From Bacillus sp. SORGH_AS_0510 (lineage in GTDB: Bacteria > Bacillota > Bacilli > Bacillales > Cytobacillaceae): a stretch of DNA of 64,000 bases. The stretch spans positions 1,182,001-1,246,000 of the forward strand of contig NZ_JAUTAU010000001.1 in assembly GCF_030818775.1 (NCBI RefSeq), given 5' to 3'. The notes beneath the pieces were generated by a model that had not been told where the DNA came from, ran no database searches, and saw nothing but the letters and a program-made list of their open reading frames with translations. Made by a program: the position numbers and the translations under genes. Positions 26,111 to 34,122 of this stretch are shown here, piece after piece. The first letter of the stretch is position 1, and every line of letters starts with the position of its first letter.

Positions 26111-27074
26111 GTGAAGAAGAGAACCGTTTATATATTGATGAGTAGTATTGTGGCACTTTCTGTTGCCTTTTTTGCAGCAGTCTTTTTCTTAAATTTAGAA
26201 TCGAAAATTAAGCCGATTGTTGCAAAAGTGGATCCAAGTGGACCACCGGTATTTACAAATGCACTGTACGGAGACTTTAACCAACCTCTTTCCAAACCGA
26301 TGGATGTAACAAAAATAGGGGAAATGATTTATGTAAGTGATACAAGTAACAAACAAGTTCAAGTATTTGATCAATCTGGTACGGCCGTTTTTAAATTTGG
26401 TAAAGAAGGATCCAAAGAGGGAGAATTCAAATTTCCATATGGTATTGCTGGAGATAAAGATGGAAATGTGTATGTGGCTGACTTATATAATGGAAACATT
26501 TCTATTTTTGATTCAAAAGGGAAGTTTATTAAGTACTTTGCAGACAAAGAAAAAGTCCTAAAATCTCCGGGCGGACTTCGGATTTTCGGTAAAAAGCTAT
26601 ATGTAACTGACATTAAAGCAAATAAGCTATTTGTTTTTGAGCTGGATGGAAAAAAAGTGATGGAAATTGGCGGTGCAGGTGTTGAGGAAGGAAAATTCAT
26701 CGCTCCGAATGCTGTAACGGTAGATCATGATAATCAAATCTATGTAACAGATTCAGGAAATAATAGAGTTCAAATTTTTGATAAGAATGGAAAATTCATC
26801 AAAATTATTAATGGCTCAAAAGATGGTAAGGGCGATCCAACCTTCCTTAACCCAAGAGGGGTGGCTGTCGATTCAAAGGGTAATATTTTTGTGGTAAACA
26901 ATCTTGCTCATAATATTTATGCCCTTTGATAAAGATGGGAAGGAGTTATATGAATTAGGTGGCATGGGAACGGAAAATGATAAGCTTTATCTTCCAAATG
27001 GGTTATTTATTGACGATCGGGACACATTGTTCGTCACGGATACCATCAATCAACGGGTATCTATTTTCTATTAA
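26111..27074 (+). CDS. Membrane-anchored NHL-repeat beta-propeller, interrupted by a +1 frameshift
   Basis: N-terminal TM anchor (about residues 5-25) followed by a six-bladed NHL-type propeller (DVTKIGEMIYVSDTSNKQVQVFD, GIAGDKDGNVYVADLYN, AVTVDHDNQIYVTDSGNNRVQIFD, GVAVDSKGNIFVVNN). The first frame stops at TGA 26927-26929. The next frame continues the final blade without loss (DKDGKELYELGG ... TLFVTDTINQRVSIFY) to the TAA at 27072-27074, exactly one base out of phase. The break is at GCC-CTT-TGA-T. Removing one base or a +1 slip at CTT TGA restores a 320-aa protein. It could be a mutation, a base-call error in CCC, or recoding as in prfB; unlike prfB, no Shine-Dalgarno-like stimulator is seen just upstream. 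Such propellers often dock partner proteins. Confidence 0.75.
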
Positions 27075-27088
27075 AATCCTGTTCTACT

Positions 27089-27167
27089 AAGGAGGTGATG
27101 CCCAAAAGATCACTACTTCGTGCCACAATCTTTTATAAAGAGAGAGAATTAATGGGAGGTTTTAGAA
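27089..27167 (+). promoter_or_regulatory. Conserved 5' leader, copy 1
   Basis: AAGGAGGTGATG at 27089-27100 is followed by sequence that can pair back (GTGAT / ATCAC), then AAAGAGAGAGAATTAA and the true RBS TGGGAGGTTTTAGAA. A similar leader precedes the paralogous gene (28406-28496). It may be a translational or stability element; function unknown. Confidence 0.4.
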
Positions 27168-28331
27168 ATGAGTAAGATCAGATTGGGTGTATCAACCTTG
27201 TTTATGCTTATTTTATTAAGCATATTCAGTGCAGTTGCTTTTGCCGAAGATCACGTACCTACATCAACTAATCCTGCACCTGGTATTAATGTAGGGGATG
27301 TTGATAACTTTGGTAACCAAAGTACCCACAGAACACACGGGAATTTCCAAAACAACACGAACTCATGTGCCAACTGTCACAGTACGCACAACGGGGAAAA
27401 TGAAATGTTATTAATGAAGAGTGGCGAATACGAACTTTGTATGTCATGCCATGATGGAACAATGGGCTTCTATGATGTCACAAAGTCTAGCGGTGCAGGT
27501 ACTTTTGATGATTCGCACTTAAGTTCATCCATGCACAATGTAGATTCAGATTTACTAGTAAAAACAGCACCGGGTGCATTTAAAAACACCTCAACTGCAC
27601 TTTTAGAATGTTCTAGCTGTCACAACCCACATGGTTCCCCAAATGACAGATTATTAAAAGAAGTGGTTGTAGGCTCAACCAATTTTGCATCTACATTGGT
27701 AAACGGGGTAACGACTCCTGTTCCTGTAGGCAATAAAACGATCTCTCTAGATCTACAAGATGACCCTGCATATGCAGCGATTAATGCTTTAACTGGTACT
27801 GGCGGTTTAAAAATCACTAAATCTAATGGTCCAAAAGGGTCCACAACGTATGGCGGACAAAACGATAAAATCTACTATTCTCAATTCTGCGGTGCTTGTC
27901 ATGATGATTACTTTGCTAAGAGAAATGCAGGTACAACTACAAACCCTGTTCCTGGTAAGCCAAGTACAGGAACAGCTATTACACCAGCTCATACACATGA
28001 TACTTACACACATACTACTAATAGTTCTAGCCAAGGTAGAAGTTGTGCTGCTTGTCACTATGCACACGGTACAGATGCTACCATCATGATGGATGCTGTT
28101 GGAAACACAGTAGCTGACTATACCAAGTCTGTTGCAGATGGCGGAAAAGGCTGGACTCAAGAAAAAGCTGAGGCTTATATGAAAGATGTAAGTGCTAGAG
28201 GATCTTCTCTAAAGAAATTTACTAACACGGCAGTATGTTTTGCATGTCATGGAACAAGCATTTCTACAACAATTGATCCGCAATACTTAGGAGCAGATGG
28301 ACGTCTAAAAGGCAGATCAAAAATTAAATAA
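27168..28331 (+). CDS. Secreted hexahaem cytochrome c (doubled-CXXCH type), paralogue 1
   Basis: 387-aa exported protein: signal peptide with cleavage near AFA-ED, no TM or sorting signal in the mature part. Six haem c motifs: CANCH and CMSCH (spaced as the doubled-CXXCH module, with CHSTHNGENEMLL between), CSSCHNPHG, CGACH, CAACHYAHG and CFACH. Extra His residues (THRTHG, SMHNVDS, HTHDTYTH) could be distal haem ligands. It would act as a soluble or wall-held electron carrier on the outside. Haem attachment needs the System II machinery (ResBC, CcdA), which is not in this window. Followed by its own terminator. Confidence 0.86.
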   Translation: MSKIRLGVSTLFMLILLSIFSAVAFAEDHVPTSTNPAPGINVGDVDNFGNQSTHRTHGNFQNNTNSCANCHSTHNGENEMLLMKSGEYELCMSCHDGTMGFYDVTKSSGAGTFDDSHLSSSMHNVDSDLLVKTAPGAFKNTSTALLECSSCHNPHGSPNDRLLKEVVVGSTNFASTLVNGVTTPVPVGNKTISLDLQDDPAYAAINALTGTGGLKITKSNGPKGSTTYGGQNDKIYYSQFCGACHDDYFAKRNAGTTTNPVPGKPSTGTAITPAHTHDTYTHTTNSSSQGRSCAACHYAHGTDATIMMDAVGNTVADYTKSVADGGKGWTQEKAEAYMKDVSARGSSLKKFTNTAVCFACHGTSISTTIDPQYLGADGRLKGRSKIK

Positions 28332-28357
28332 TATCTAAACTGGAAAAATTTCAATTA

Positions 28358-28397
28358 AAACAAGGTAGCAATTTACTATTGTTACCTTGTTTTTATC
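28358..28397 (+). terminator. Terminator after hexahaem paralogue 1
   Basis: AACAAGGTAGCAA / TTGTTACCTTGTT stem with a T-run. Almost the same hairpin ends paralogue 2 (29712-29753), showing that the duplication included the terminator. Confidence 0.85.
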
Positions 28398-28405
28398 AAG
28401 ATTAT

Positions 28406-28496
28406 AAGGAGGTGGTGGATAAGGAAAGATAACATAGGCTTCACCATATAAAAAGAGAGAGAAATAACAGAAAGAGAATTGGGAGGTTTTCTAGAA
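28406..28496 (+). promoter_or_regulatory. Conserved 5' leader, copy 2
   Basis: AAGGAGGTGGTGGATAAGG at 28406, GGCTTCACC at 28438-28446 able to pair with GGTG, AAAAGAGAGAGAAATAA, then the true RBS TTGGGAGGTTTTCTAGAA before the ATG. It parallels the leader at 27089-27167. No clear promoter was seen after the terminator at 28358-28397, so transcription may read through it. Confidence 0.4.
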
Positions 28497-29663
28497 ATGA
28501 GTAAGTTAAAAATTAGCTTATCTGCACTATTGATGCTTCTTTTACTAAGCATGTTTGGCGCTCTTGCCTCTGCAGAAGGAACCACTCCAACCGTTCCTGT
28601 TCCAGGCACACATGTTGGAGACGTGGATAACTTTGGAAATACCAATACACATAGAACACATGGTAATTTCCAAAACAACACAAACTCTTGTGCCAACTGT
28701 CATAGTACCCACAATGGGGAAAATGAAATGTTGTTAATGAAGAGTGGCGAATATGAGCTTTGTATGTCTTGTCATGATGGAACAATGGGCTTCTATGATG
28801 TATCAAAGGCTAGTGAGGCTGGTGTAATTGGTTCTCACGAAATGAGTGCATCTATGCACAATGTGGATTCGGAATTAGCGGAACAAGCAGCTCCTGGTTC
28901 GTTAGTAAATAAATCAACAGCAACATTTGAATGTTCAAGCTGTCACAACCCACATGGATCAGCTAACGACCGCTTATTGAATGAAAAAGTAGCTGGTAAA
29001 CAATACGGAAATAACTATAACGTTACAATCGTTGGATATACAGAAACTATTACTAAATTAAATCAAGTTCCACTAGGACAAAAAGCCATTAAACTTAACT
29101 TAGTAGAAGATCCTGCATATGCAGACATCAACAACAGCACAACAATGTCAGGATTAAAAATTTATAAATCAAATGGTATCTATAATAAACCTGCTGATGG
29201 ATTAACACAGGCACAGGTTTATGATTACAAATTGAATTACTCTGAATTCTGTGCAAGCTGCCATGACGATTACTTAAAGAACAGAGAAAATGGACCAAGA
29301 GCGGACGGCGTACACTATACTCATACAACAAACAGTACGAAGCAGGGAAGAAGCTGTACAGCATGTCACTATGCACACGGTACGGATATTACTACATTAA
29401 GAGATACAGCTGGAAACACGATTGCTGATTTACAGACGAAAAAAGGTTGGTCTGAAGACCAAGCAAAAGCGTACATGAAAGATGTAAGTAAAAAAGGCTC
29501 TGCATTAAAGAGATTCACAAACATGGCTGTATGTTGGGCATGTCACCAATCTACACACCAAATTGCTAATACACCTGGAACAACCAACTATCCAAATACG
29601 ACAGACTATAAAAACTACCTAGTACCTGGTGGAGATTACTCTGGAAAAAACATCATCAAATAA
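28497..29663 (+). CDS. Secreted hexahaem cytochrome c (doubled-CXXCH type), paralogue 2
   Basis: 388-aa close paralogue of the preceding gene. The signal peptide ends near ASA-EG. Haem motifs are CANCH, CMSCH, CSSCHNPHG, CASCH, CTACHYAHG and CWACH, at matching positions. The first 110 mature residues are nearly identical in the two (SCANCHSTHNGENEMLLM, ELCMSCHDGTMGFYDV), while the middle loop (residues about 165-260) and C-terminus diverge. The ATG at 28497 follows GGGAGG with normal spacing and aligns with the paralogue; an upstream in-frame ATG at 28479 overlaps that RBS and is rejected. Different loops suggest different partners or positions in one chain. Confidence 0.86.
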   Translation: MSKLKISLSALLMLLLLSMFGALASAEGTTPTVPVPGTHVGDVDNFGNTNTHRTHGNFQNNTNSCANCHSTHNGENEMLLMKSGEYELCMSCHDGTMGFYDVSKASEAGVIGSHEMSASMHNVDSELAEQAAPGSLVNKSTATFECSSCHNPHGSANDRLLNEKVAGKQYGNNYNVTIVGYTETITKLNQVPLGQKAIKLNLVEDPAYADINNSTTMSGLKIYKSNGIYNKPADGLTQAQVYDYKLNYSEFCASCHDDYLKNRENGPRADGVHYTHTTNSTKQGRSCTACHYAHGTDITTLRDTAGNTIADLQTKKGWSEDQAKAYMKDVSKKGSALKRFTNMAVCWACHQSTHQIANTPGTTNYPNTTDYKNYLVPGGDYSGKNIIK

Positions 29664-29665
29664 AA

Positions 29666-29697
29666 AAGCTAACAAATAGCCCCACTATTTGTTAGCC
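29666..29697 (+). terminator. Hairpin directly after hexahaem paralogue 2
   Basis: GCTAACAAATAG / CTATTTGTTAGC perfect stem with a CCCA loop, but no T-run. More likely a 3'-end stabilising hairpin ahead of the true terminator. Confidence 0.5.
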
Positions 29698-29711
29698 CAA
29701 GAAATTAACGT

Positions 29712-29753
29712 TGAACAAGGTGACAATTTCACTATTGTTACCTTGTTTTTTAT
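29712..29753 (+). terminator. Terminator after hexahaem paralogue 2
   Basis: AACAAGGTGACAAT / ATTGTTACCTTGTT stem and T-run; near copy of the hairpin at 28358-28397. Confidence 0.85.
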
Positions 29754-29830
29754 TATTGCATCCGCTCTGAAAATTGTCAAAAAACCTTAACTTACCAACG
29801 ATAATTAATGTAAATTCATTTGATATACTT

Positions 29831-30090
29831 TAAATAAAGACTCTGTTAATGAACACTGCTTATTATTTAAACCCTGTTGATTGGAGCGGAAGGCACGAAG
29901 ATCCTTGAAAATGCTACCGCATTTCCTTCGTGCGGTGATAATTCAATGGAGCTTATTCAATGTCCTGTGGGAGTATGGTTCAGGGGAGACCCCGCAGGCG
30001 CGGTTCGCCGAGGAGGCTCGCCGAAACACCCACGAACCGCTCGTGCCTGGAGCGGAAATCAACAGGCAACTTTAACAAAGCCAAAATAAA
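29831..30090 (+). mobile_element. MITE-like element, copy 2 (244 bp) with 8-bp target duplication
   Basis: Element 29839-30082: GACTCTGTTAA at the left, TTTAACAAAGCC at the right, flanked by TAAATAAA (29831-29838) and AAAATAAA (30083-30090), a 7/8 direct repeat. The interior holds CCCTGTTGATTGGAGCGGAAGG, AAAATGCTACCGCATTTCC, GGGGAGACCCCGCAGG, GAGGAGGCTCGCCGAAACACCC and GCGGAAATCAACAGG. Same length as copy 3. It lies between the second hexahaem gene and the heptahaem gene. Reading frames across it are not genes. Confidence 0.87.
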
Positions 30091-30127
30091 AGAACCTTTA
30101 TTACTTAAAAAGAAAAGGATGAATATC

Positions 30128-31909
30128 ATGAAAAGGATGAACTACAATAGAAAACTAATTTCATATATTCTGACATGGAGCGTTTTTATTAGTTCCCTCC
30201 TTTTATATTCTCCTAATAACATTGCCTTTTCAGCATCCGGTGTACCAGTGCTAGAAATAACTACCCCGGTTACAGGAACGGTATTTGATGTTTCAACGGT
30301 TGAATTTATAGGAAGAGTTTCCGATGATCTGACTACATCTGACAAATTACAATTAAAAGTATTTGAACAGGTTAGTGAGACACAGCAGCCTGTCGATATT
30401 ACTGGTGAGGGTAAGCTAACTTTAACACGACAAGATACATATGCAGATTTTACTTATTCAAAGGAATTTAGTCAGGGGCAACACACCATAACCTTTGTTG
30501 TTACTGATGAAGACGGTGTAAGTAACAAGCTGGATTTTCCTTTTACAGTAAAGATACCCGATGCAGTCAAGGCCGCTCCAATCCAAAACAACACGGATTT
30601 TGCAGATGTGAGCCAGGCAACAGTTGAAGAAAGTGGAAATAGACCATACATGTCTAAGATGTTTTTAGTGCCTAAAGATGCTGTAGATGATTATCAACCT
30701 GGAGAAGCGGCTCCAAGCAGCTTTTTACCTGCTGAAGATATGACTCGAGTGCCAATTGATTATAAACTATTGATTGATATTAGAAGTACGGATCCATTGA
30801 CGGATACTCAACCATTAATAACGTTTTTTGGAGATATTACAGGGACAGAGAAGTTGATCAAAACAACTAAGTTAAATAATGAAATCAACGCATATACGTA
30901 TACCTTTACTCCTGATAAGCAGTTGGAAGCCGGAACCACTTATTATGTATATTTAAATCCAAACTTTAAAAATAGCGTAGGAGAGAAACTTGTTCCTAGG
31001 TTCCTTAAATTTACAACTAATTCGACTTATGAAAGTTATCAATTCGAAGCTGATAAAGGTAACCCAATTAGAGACCACGATTATATACATGGTCCATTCT
31101 CAATTGTCACTAATACTTGTTCATTTTGCCACAGTACTCATAACGGAAATAATGAGTTTCTAGAGAGTGGTAAAAACGGAACAGATGGTGATGAATTATG
31201 TATGGCTTGTCATGATGGAACAAACGGTTCGCCAAGTTTAGAGTCAAATTACGCTAATAATAAGCATCATAAAGATTCTGGTGCAGCATGCTCAACTTGC
31301 CATGATCCGCATAATCCAGGAACAAAAACAAATCCAAATAGCTTATATAAAGCCGTTTACAATGGGTTATCTCAAATACTAACCTATAAAAAAGCAAGTG
31401 AGTCCACTGGTGCTGCTGAAGACTTTTCACTATGCTTAAGCTGCCATAACGGTGGCAAGGCAGCAAACATCGAGCAGTACTACAAGAATGATACGCTGAT
31501 TGGTCAATCTGGCCATAAATTAGTTGCAACAGTTGATAGCGGCAGTTTCTTAAATGGCCAGCTTCCTTGCGCAGAATGTCATGAAACACACGGTTCAAAA
31601 AACATGAAGATGTTACGAACAAACCTTGGGAATGTTCAAGAGTCTAATCCGTTTAGTAAAACAAGTGGAAATTGGGATTCGCCTGCTGAGCGTCAATTCT
31701 GTCTATCCTGTCACAATGGTAAAACGGTGATTTATGGGGTAACGGGTAAAGCCATTTATGATGAAACAGGAACGGCGATTAATAGTACAAATGATCAGGC
31801 AAAAGCCGGTCATAATAAGGATAGTATTCAAGCTTGTGCTGGATGCCATAGTAGCAACAATTCGTTTATTGAAGCCGCACATGCGCCTAAGAAAATCATC
31901 AACCCATAA
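30128..31909 (+). CDS. Secreted heptahaem cytochrome c with N-terminal Ig-like domains
   Basis: 593-aa exported protein. The signal peptide ends near AFS-AS. A first Ig-like domain (about residues 38-135, VLEITTPVTGTVFDVSTVEF start) is followed by a Big_5/SbsA-like Ig domain (about 185-300: YKLLIDIRSTDPLTDTQP ... TFTPDKQLEAGTTYYVYL). The C-terminal half has seven haem motifs: CSFCHSTH, CMACHDGT, CSTCHDPH, CLSCHNGG, CAECHETH, CLSCHNGK and CAGCH. AAAGGA eight bases before the ATG at 30128 sets the start; a longer frame would run back into the MITE. The Ig part resembles domains that bind or protrude from walls. Plausibly the outermost electron carrier. Confidence 0.84.
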   Translation: MKRMNYNRKLISYILTWSVFISSLLLYSPNNIAFSASGVPVLEITTPVTGTVFDVSTVEFIGRVSDDLTTSDKLQLKVFEQVSETQQPVDITGEGKLTLTRQDTYADFTYSKEFSQGQHTITFVVTDEDGVSNKLDFPFTVKIPDAVKAAPIQNNTDFADVSQATVEESGNRPYMSKMFLVPKDAVDDYQPGEAAPSSFLPAEDMTRVPIDYKLLIDIRSTDPLTDTQPLITFFGDITGTEKLIKTTKLNNEINAYTYTFTPDKQLEAGTTYYVYLNPNFKNSVGEKLVPRFLKFTTNSTYESYQFEADKGNPIRDHDYIHGPFSIVTNTCSFCHSTHNGNNEFLESGKNGTDGDELCMACHDGTNGSPSLESNYANNKHHKDSGAACSTCHDPHNPGTKTNPNSLYKAVYNGLSQILTYKKASESTGAAEDFSLCLSCHNGGKAANIEQYYKNDTLIGQSGHKLVATVDSGSFLNGQLPCAECHETHGSKNMKMLRTNLGNVQESNPFSKTSGNWDSPAERQFCLSCHNGKTVIYGVTGKAIYDETGTAINSTNDQAKAGHNKDSIQACAGCHSSNNSFIEAAHAPKKIINP

Positions 31910-31910
31910 A

Positions 31911-31940
31911 AAACGAGAGGAATGGTCCTCTCGTTTTTGG
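31911..31940. terminator. Bidirectional terminator between the heptahaem gene and the SEC-C/TPR gene
   Basis: AAAAACGAGAGGA / TCCTCTCGTTTTT with an ATGG loop. A and T tracts on both sides serve the two convergent genes. Confidence 0.9.
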
Positions 31941-31943
31941 TAT

Positions 31944-33881
31944 CTATTTTTTCAACCATTCGTTTAATCCATCAATTTTCTTCCAAAGGTGTAAATGCAT
32001 ATCCGCATAAACAATCGCTTCGTTTTCATCACCAAAACCATAGTAGTCGGGCGGGTAGGCTGGAAGACGTTTTTTACCGATTAAATAAGGAATAACGAAT
32101 TTATTTTCCTTTTTAGCGGCTTTTAGCAGTAAATGAGCTTTCTTTGTAAAGCCCTTTTCACAGAGTTCGAGTAAGAGCTTGTTGTATGACCCTTGTGCAG
32201 TAGTTTCATCAAATTGCTGGAGCAGATTTGCCGCTTTTTTATATTCACCTGCATCGATATAAGCCACAAATAAGGAATAGCGTACGCCTTGGTTGTCCAT
32301 AGGATTTAATTCAAGAAGTTCCTCATATTGACTGACAGCCTCGTTCCTTTTTCCTAGAAGAGAAAGGGCCTCAGCATAATGCAACTTTGCCCGCATGTAA
32401 GGTCTTGTCTCGATTAATCCCCAAAAGTACCCTTTGTTTTCGCTGAAAAACGCCTTGCCGAGTTCTCGTTCACCAGCAATAATTCCTTTTTCGTACATAA
32501 GAATAGCATCTTCAAGACTACTTGTTTTTTCCGCAAGAATGACGTAGGCATCGACACAATTGGGATTCAATGCGAGTGCTTCTTCAGCCAATTTATATCG
32601 GTTTTTTCCCTCCAACTGGAGAGCATCGTAGATCAAGTTTCTTGCTCTTTCTTCATCCCGTTTAGAAACTTTCCGAACAGGTCCTTTGGTCTTTTGTTTA
32701 GCAGGTTTGTCACTTGAGTTCATCGATCGAGAAAATCCGGGATGACTCTCTTCTAAGTCGCCGTTTTTAGGGAATGTAACCACTGATGACCGTTCATCTT
32801 TTGATAAAAGGGGAGGTGATGGCACATCCTCTGTAATATCCATAATACCCATTAGTTTTTCGATATCATCCGCTAAAACTTGATCCAATTCTGAAACGAT
32901 TGAAGAAATACTGCGTGCATTTACTCCATACTGTTCTGCCAGTTCTTTCTGTGTGTACATGACATTCATTGGAGTAATCATCGATAGTAAATAATGCATG
33001 GCAGCGGCATATAGGTTTGGATTTTGAATTCGCTTTTGCTTTCTTTGAACGTAATTCATCCAAAGAATCGCGCCCATGTCTACAATAGGTGGGGGGACTA
33101 GGCTTTCCACTCTTGCCCTAAAGATGTCAACTACTTCTTTATAAACGGGTGCTGGCCATTCCAAATTATCAATTTCAAATATCCCACCAAGCATCGGGAG
33201 CTCACTTAACACTTCTAAAAAGAAGTCAGTTAAATATTCTTGAGGAGAGTCATATTCAGCACTCACGCTAGAGTTCTTGATATAGGAAACGGCCAGTTCA
33301 GGACTAAGCTCTGGTAAATCAAAGGCCGAAGGAAAAAAGACATAACCCTCATCGAATGGAACCAAAATGCCAATTATGAAGGACCCCTCTTTAACGGTCG
33401 GTGAAATACTTGTAACGAGGGTATCAAGTTGTTCGGCATTAAGTCCATCTTCAACCAGAAGTTTATGATCATTTAAACTTAGCACTTTCCCCACAATGGT
33501 TCTTGCAAATGCCCAGGTTTGTAGAATTTGCTTAACCTTATGACGTTTAATTTTTGCTGCTTGGGTATGGATAAACTTTTCAATAATTGTTTCTCCGTTA
33601 TCTAGCGCTTCAAAGAGAGAGAACCAAATGGTATGAATCAACTCAAAAAATTCACGTTCCTGCTCATCCGTTAAATCAACCATCTCTTCAAAGCTCTCAA
33701 AATCATCTTGAATATAGTGGCCAAAGTGATTATATGCAAAATGTAGTATTTGTTTTTGCAGATCATCAATTTCCTCTTCGATGATTGTAGTGATGGGAAC
33801 AGCATCCCCTGCCCCGCAGCATCGTTTATACTTTTTGCCGCTTCCGCACGGGCAAGGCTCATTTCTGTTTATTCTCTCCAT
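31944..33881 (-). CDS. SEC-C motif and TPR protein
   Basis: 645-aa cytosolic protein of unknown function. It begins with a SEC-C zinc motif ([17 protein letters not shown], residues 6-22), the same module that ends SecA. A long helical middle part contains a short HTH-like segment (AEQYGVNARSISSIVSEL, about residues 310-335). The C-terminal third is TPR-like (NLIYDALQLEGKNRYKLAEEAL, AVSQYEELLELNPMDNQG, YIDAGEYKKAANLL). SEC-C modules can bind ribosomal proteins or SecB-like partners. GGAGTGGAG precedes the ATG. It is divergent from prfB and convergent with the cytochrome block, so it need not belong to either. Confidence 0.78.
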   Translation of the reverse strand: MERINRNEPCPCGSGKKYKRCCGAGDAVPITTIIEEEIDDLQKQILHFAYNHFGHYIQDDFESFEEMVDLTDEQEREFFELIHTIWFSLFEALDNGETIIEKFIHTQAAKIKRHKVKQILQTWAFARTIVGKVLSLNDHKLLVEDGLNAEQLDTLVTSISPTVKEGSFIIGILVPFDEGYVFFPSAFDLPELSPELAVSYIKNSSVSAEYDSPQEYLTDFFLEVLSELPMLGGIFEIDNLEWPAPVYKEVVDIFRARVESLVPPPIVDMGAILWMNYVQRKQKRIQNPNLYAAAMHYLLSMITPMNVMYTQKELAEQYGVNARSISSIVSELDQVLADDIEKLMGIMDITEDVPSPPLLSKDERSSVVTFPKNGDLEESHPGFSRSMNSSDKPAKQKTKGPVRKVSKRDEERARNLIYDALQLEGKNRYKLAEEALALNPNCVDAYVILAEKTSSLEDAILMYEKGIIAGERELGKAFFSENKGYFWGLIETRPYMRAKLHYAEALSLLGKRNEAVSQYEELLELNPMDNQGVRYSLFVAYIDAGEYKKAANLLQQFDETTAQGSYNKLLLELCEKGFTKKAHLLLKAAKKENKFVIPYLIGKKRLPAYPPDYYGFGDENEAIVYADMHLHLWKKIDGLNEWLKK

Positions 33882-34122
33882 CTCACTCCACTCCTATTAC
33901 CTTGGTTTAAACCATTCTATCTTATTTAATAGTACCATTTTTGACAGATTGGAATATAAAAATACTTTATGAAAACTTCCCGTTTTTCACCTTTAATTTA
34001 ATAATTATGATCAAACTTTGAATTTTTTATGGGTATCACGCTATAATGAATGAGAACTTACCAGCATAGTAGGAATAAACTAATGGATAATAACGCAATT
34101 ATTTTTTATAGAGGTGACGAAA

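Noticed and set aside
27098..27175. 25-codon leader ORF overlapping the first hexahaem start codon
   Set aside because: Its Shine-Dalgarno sequence is only about two bases from the ATG, and the paralogous leader has no matching frame.
29877..30127. N-terminal extension of the heptahaem protein and short ORFs before it
   Set aside because: The extension is translated from MITE copy 2 and lacks a signal peptide at its start. The ATG at 30128 has an RBS and gives a proper signal peptide.
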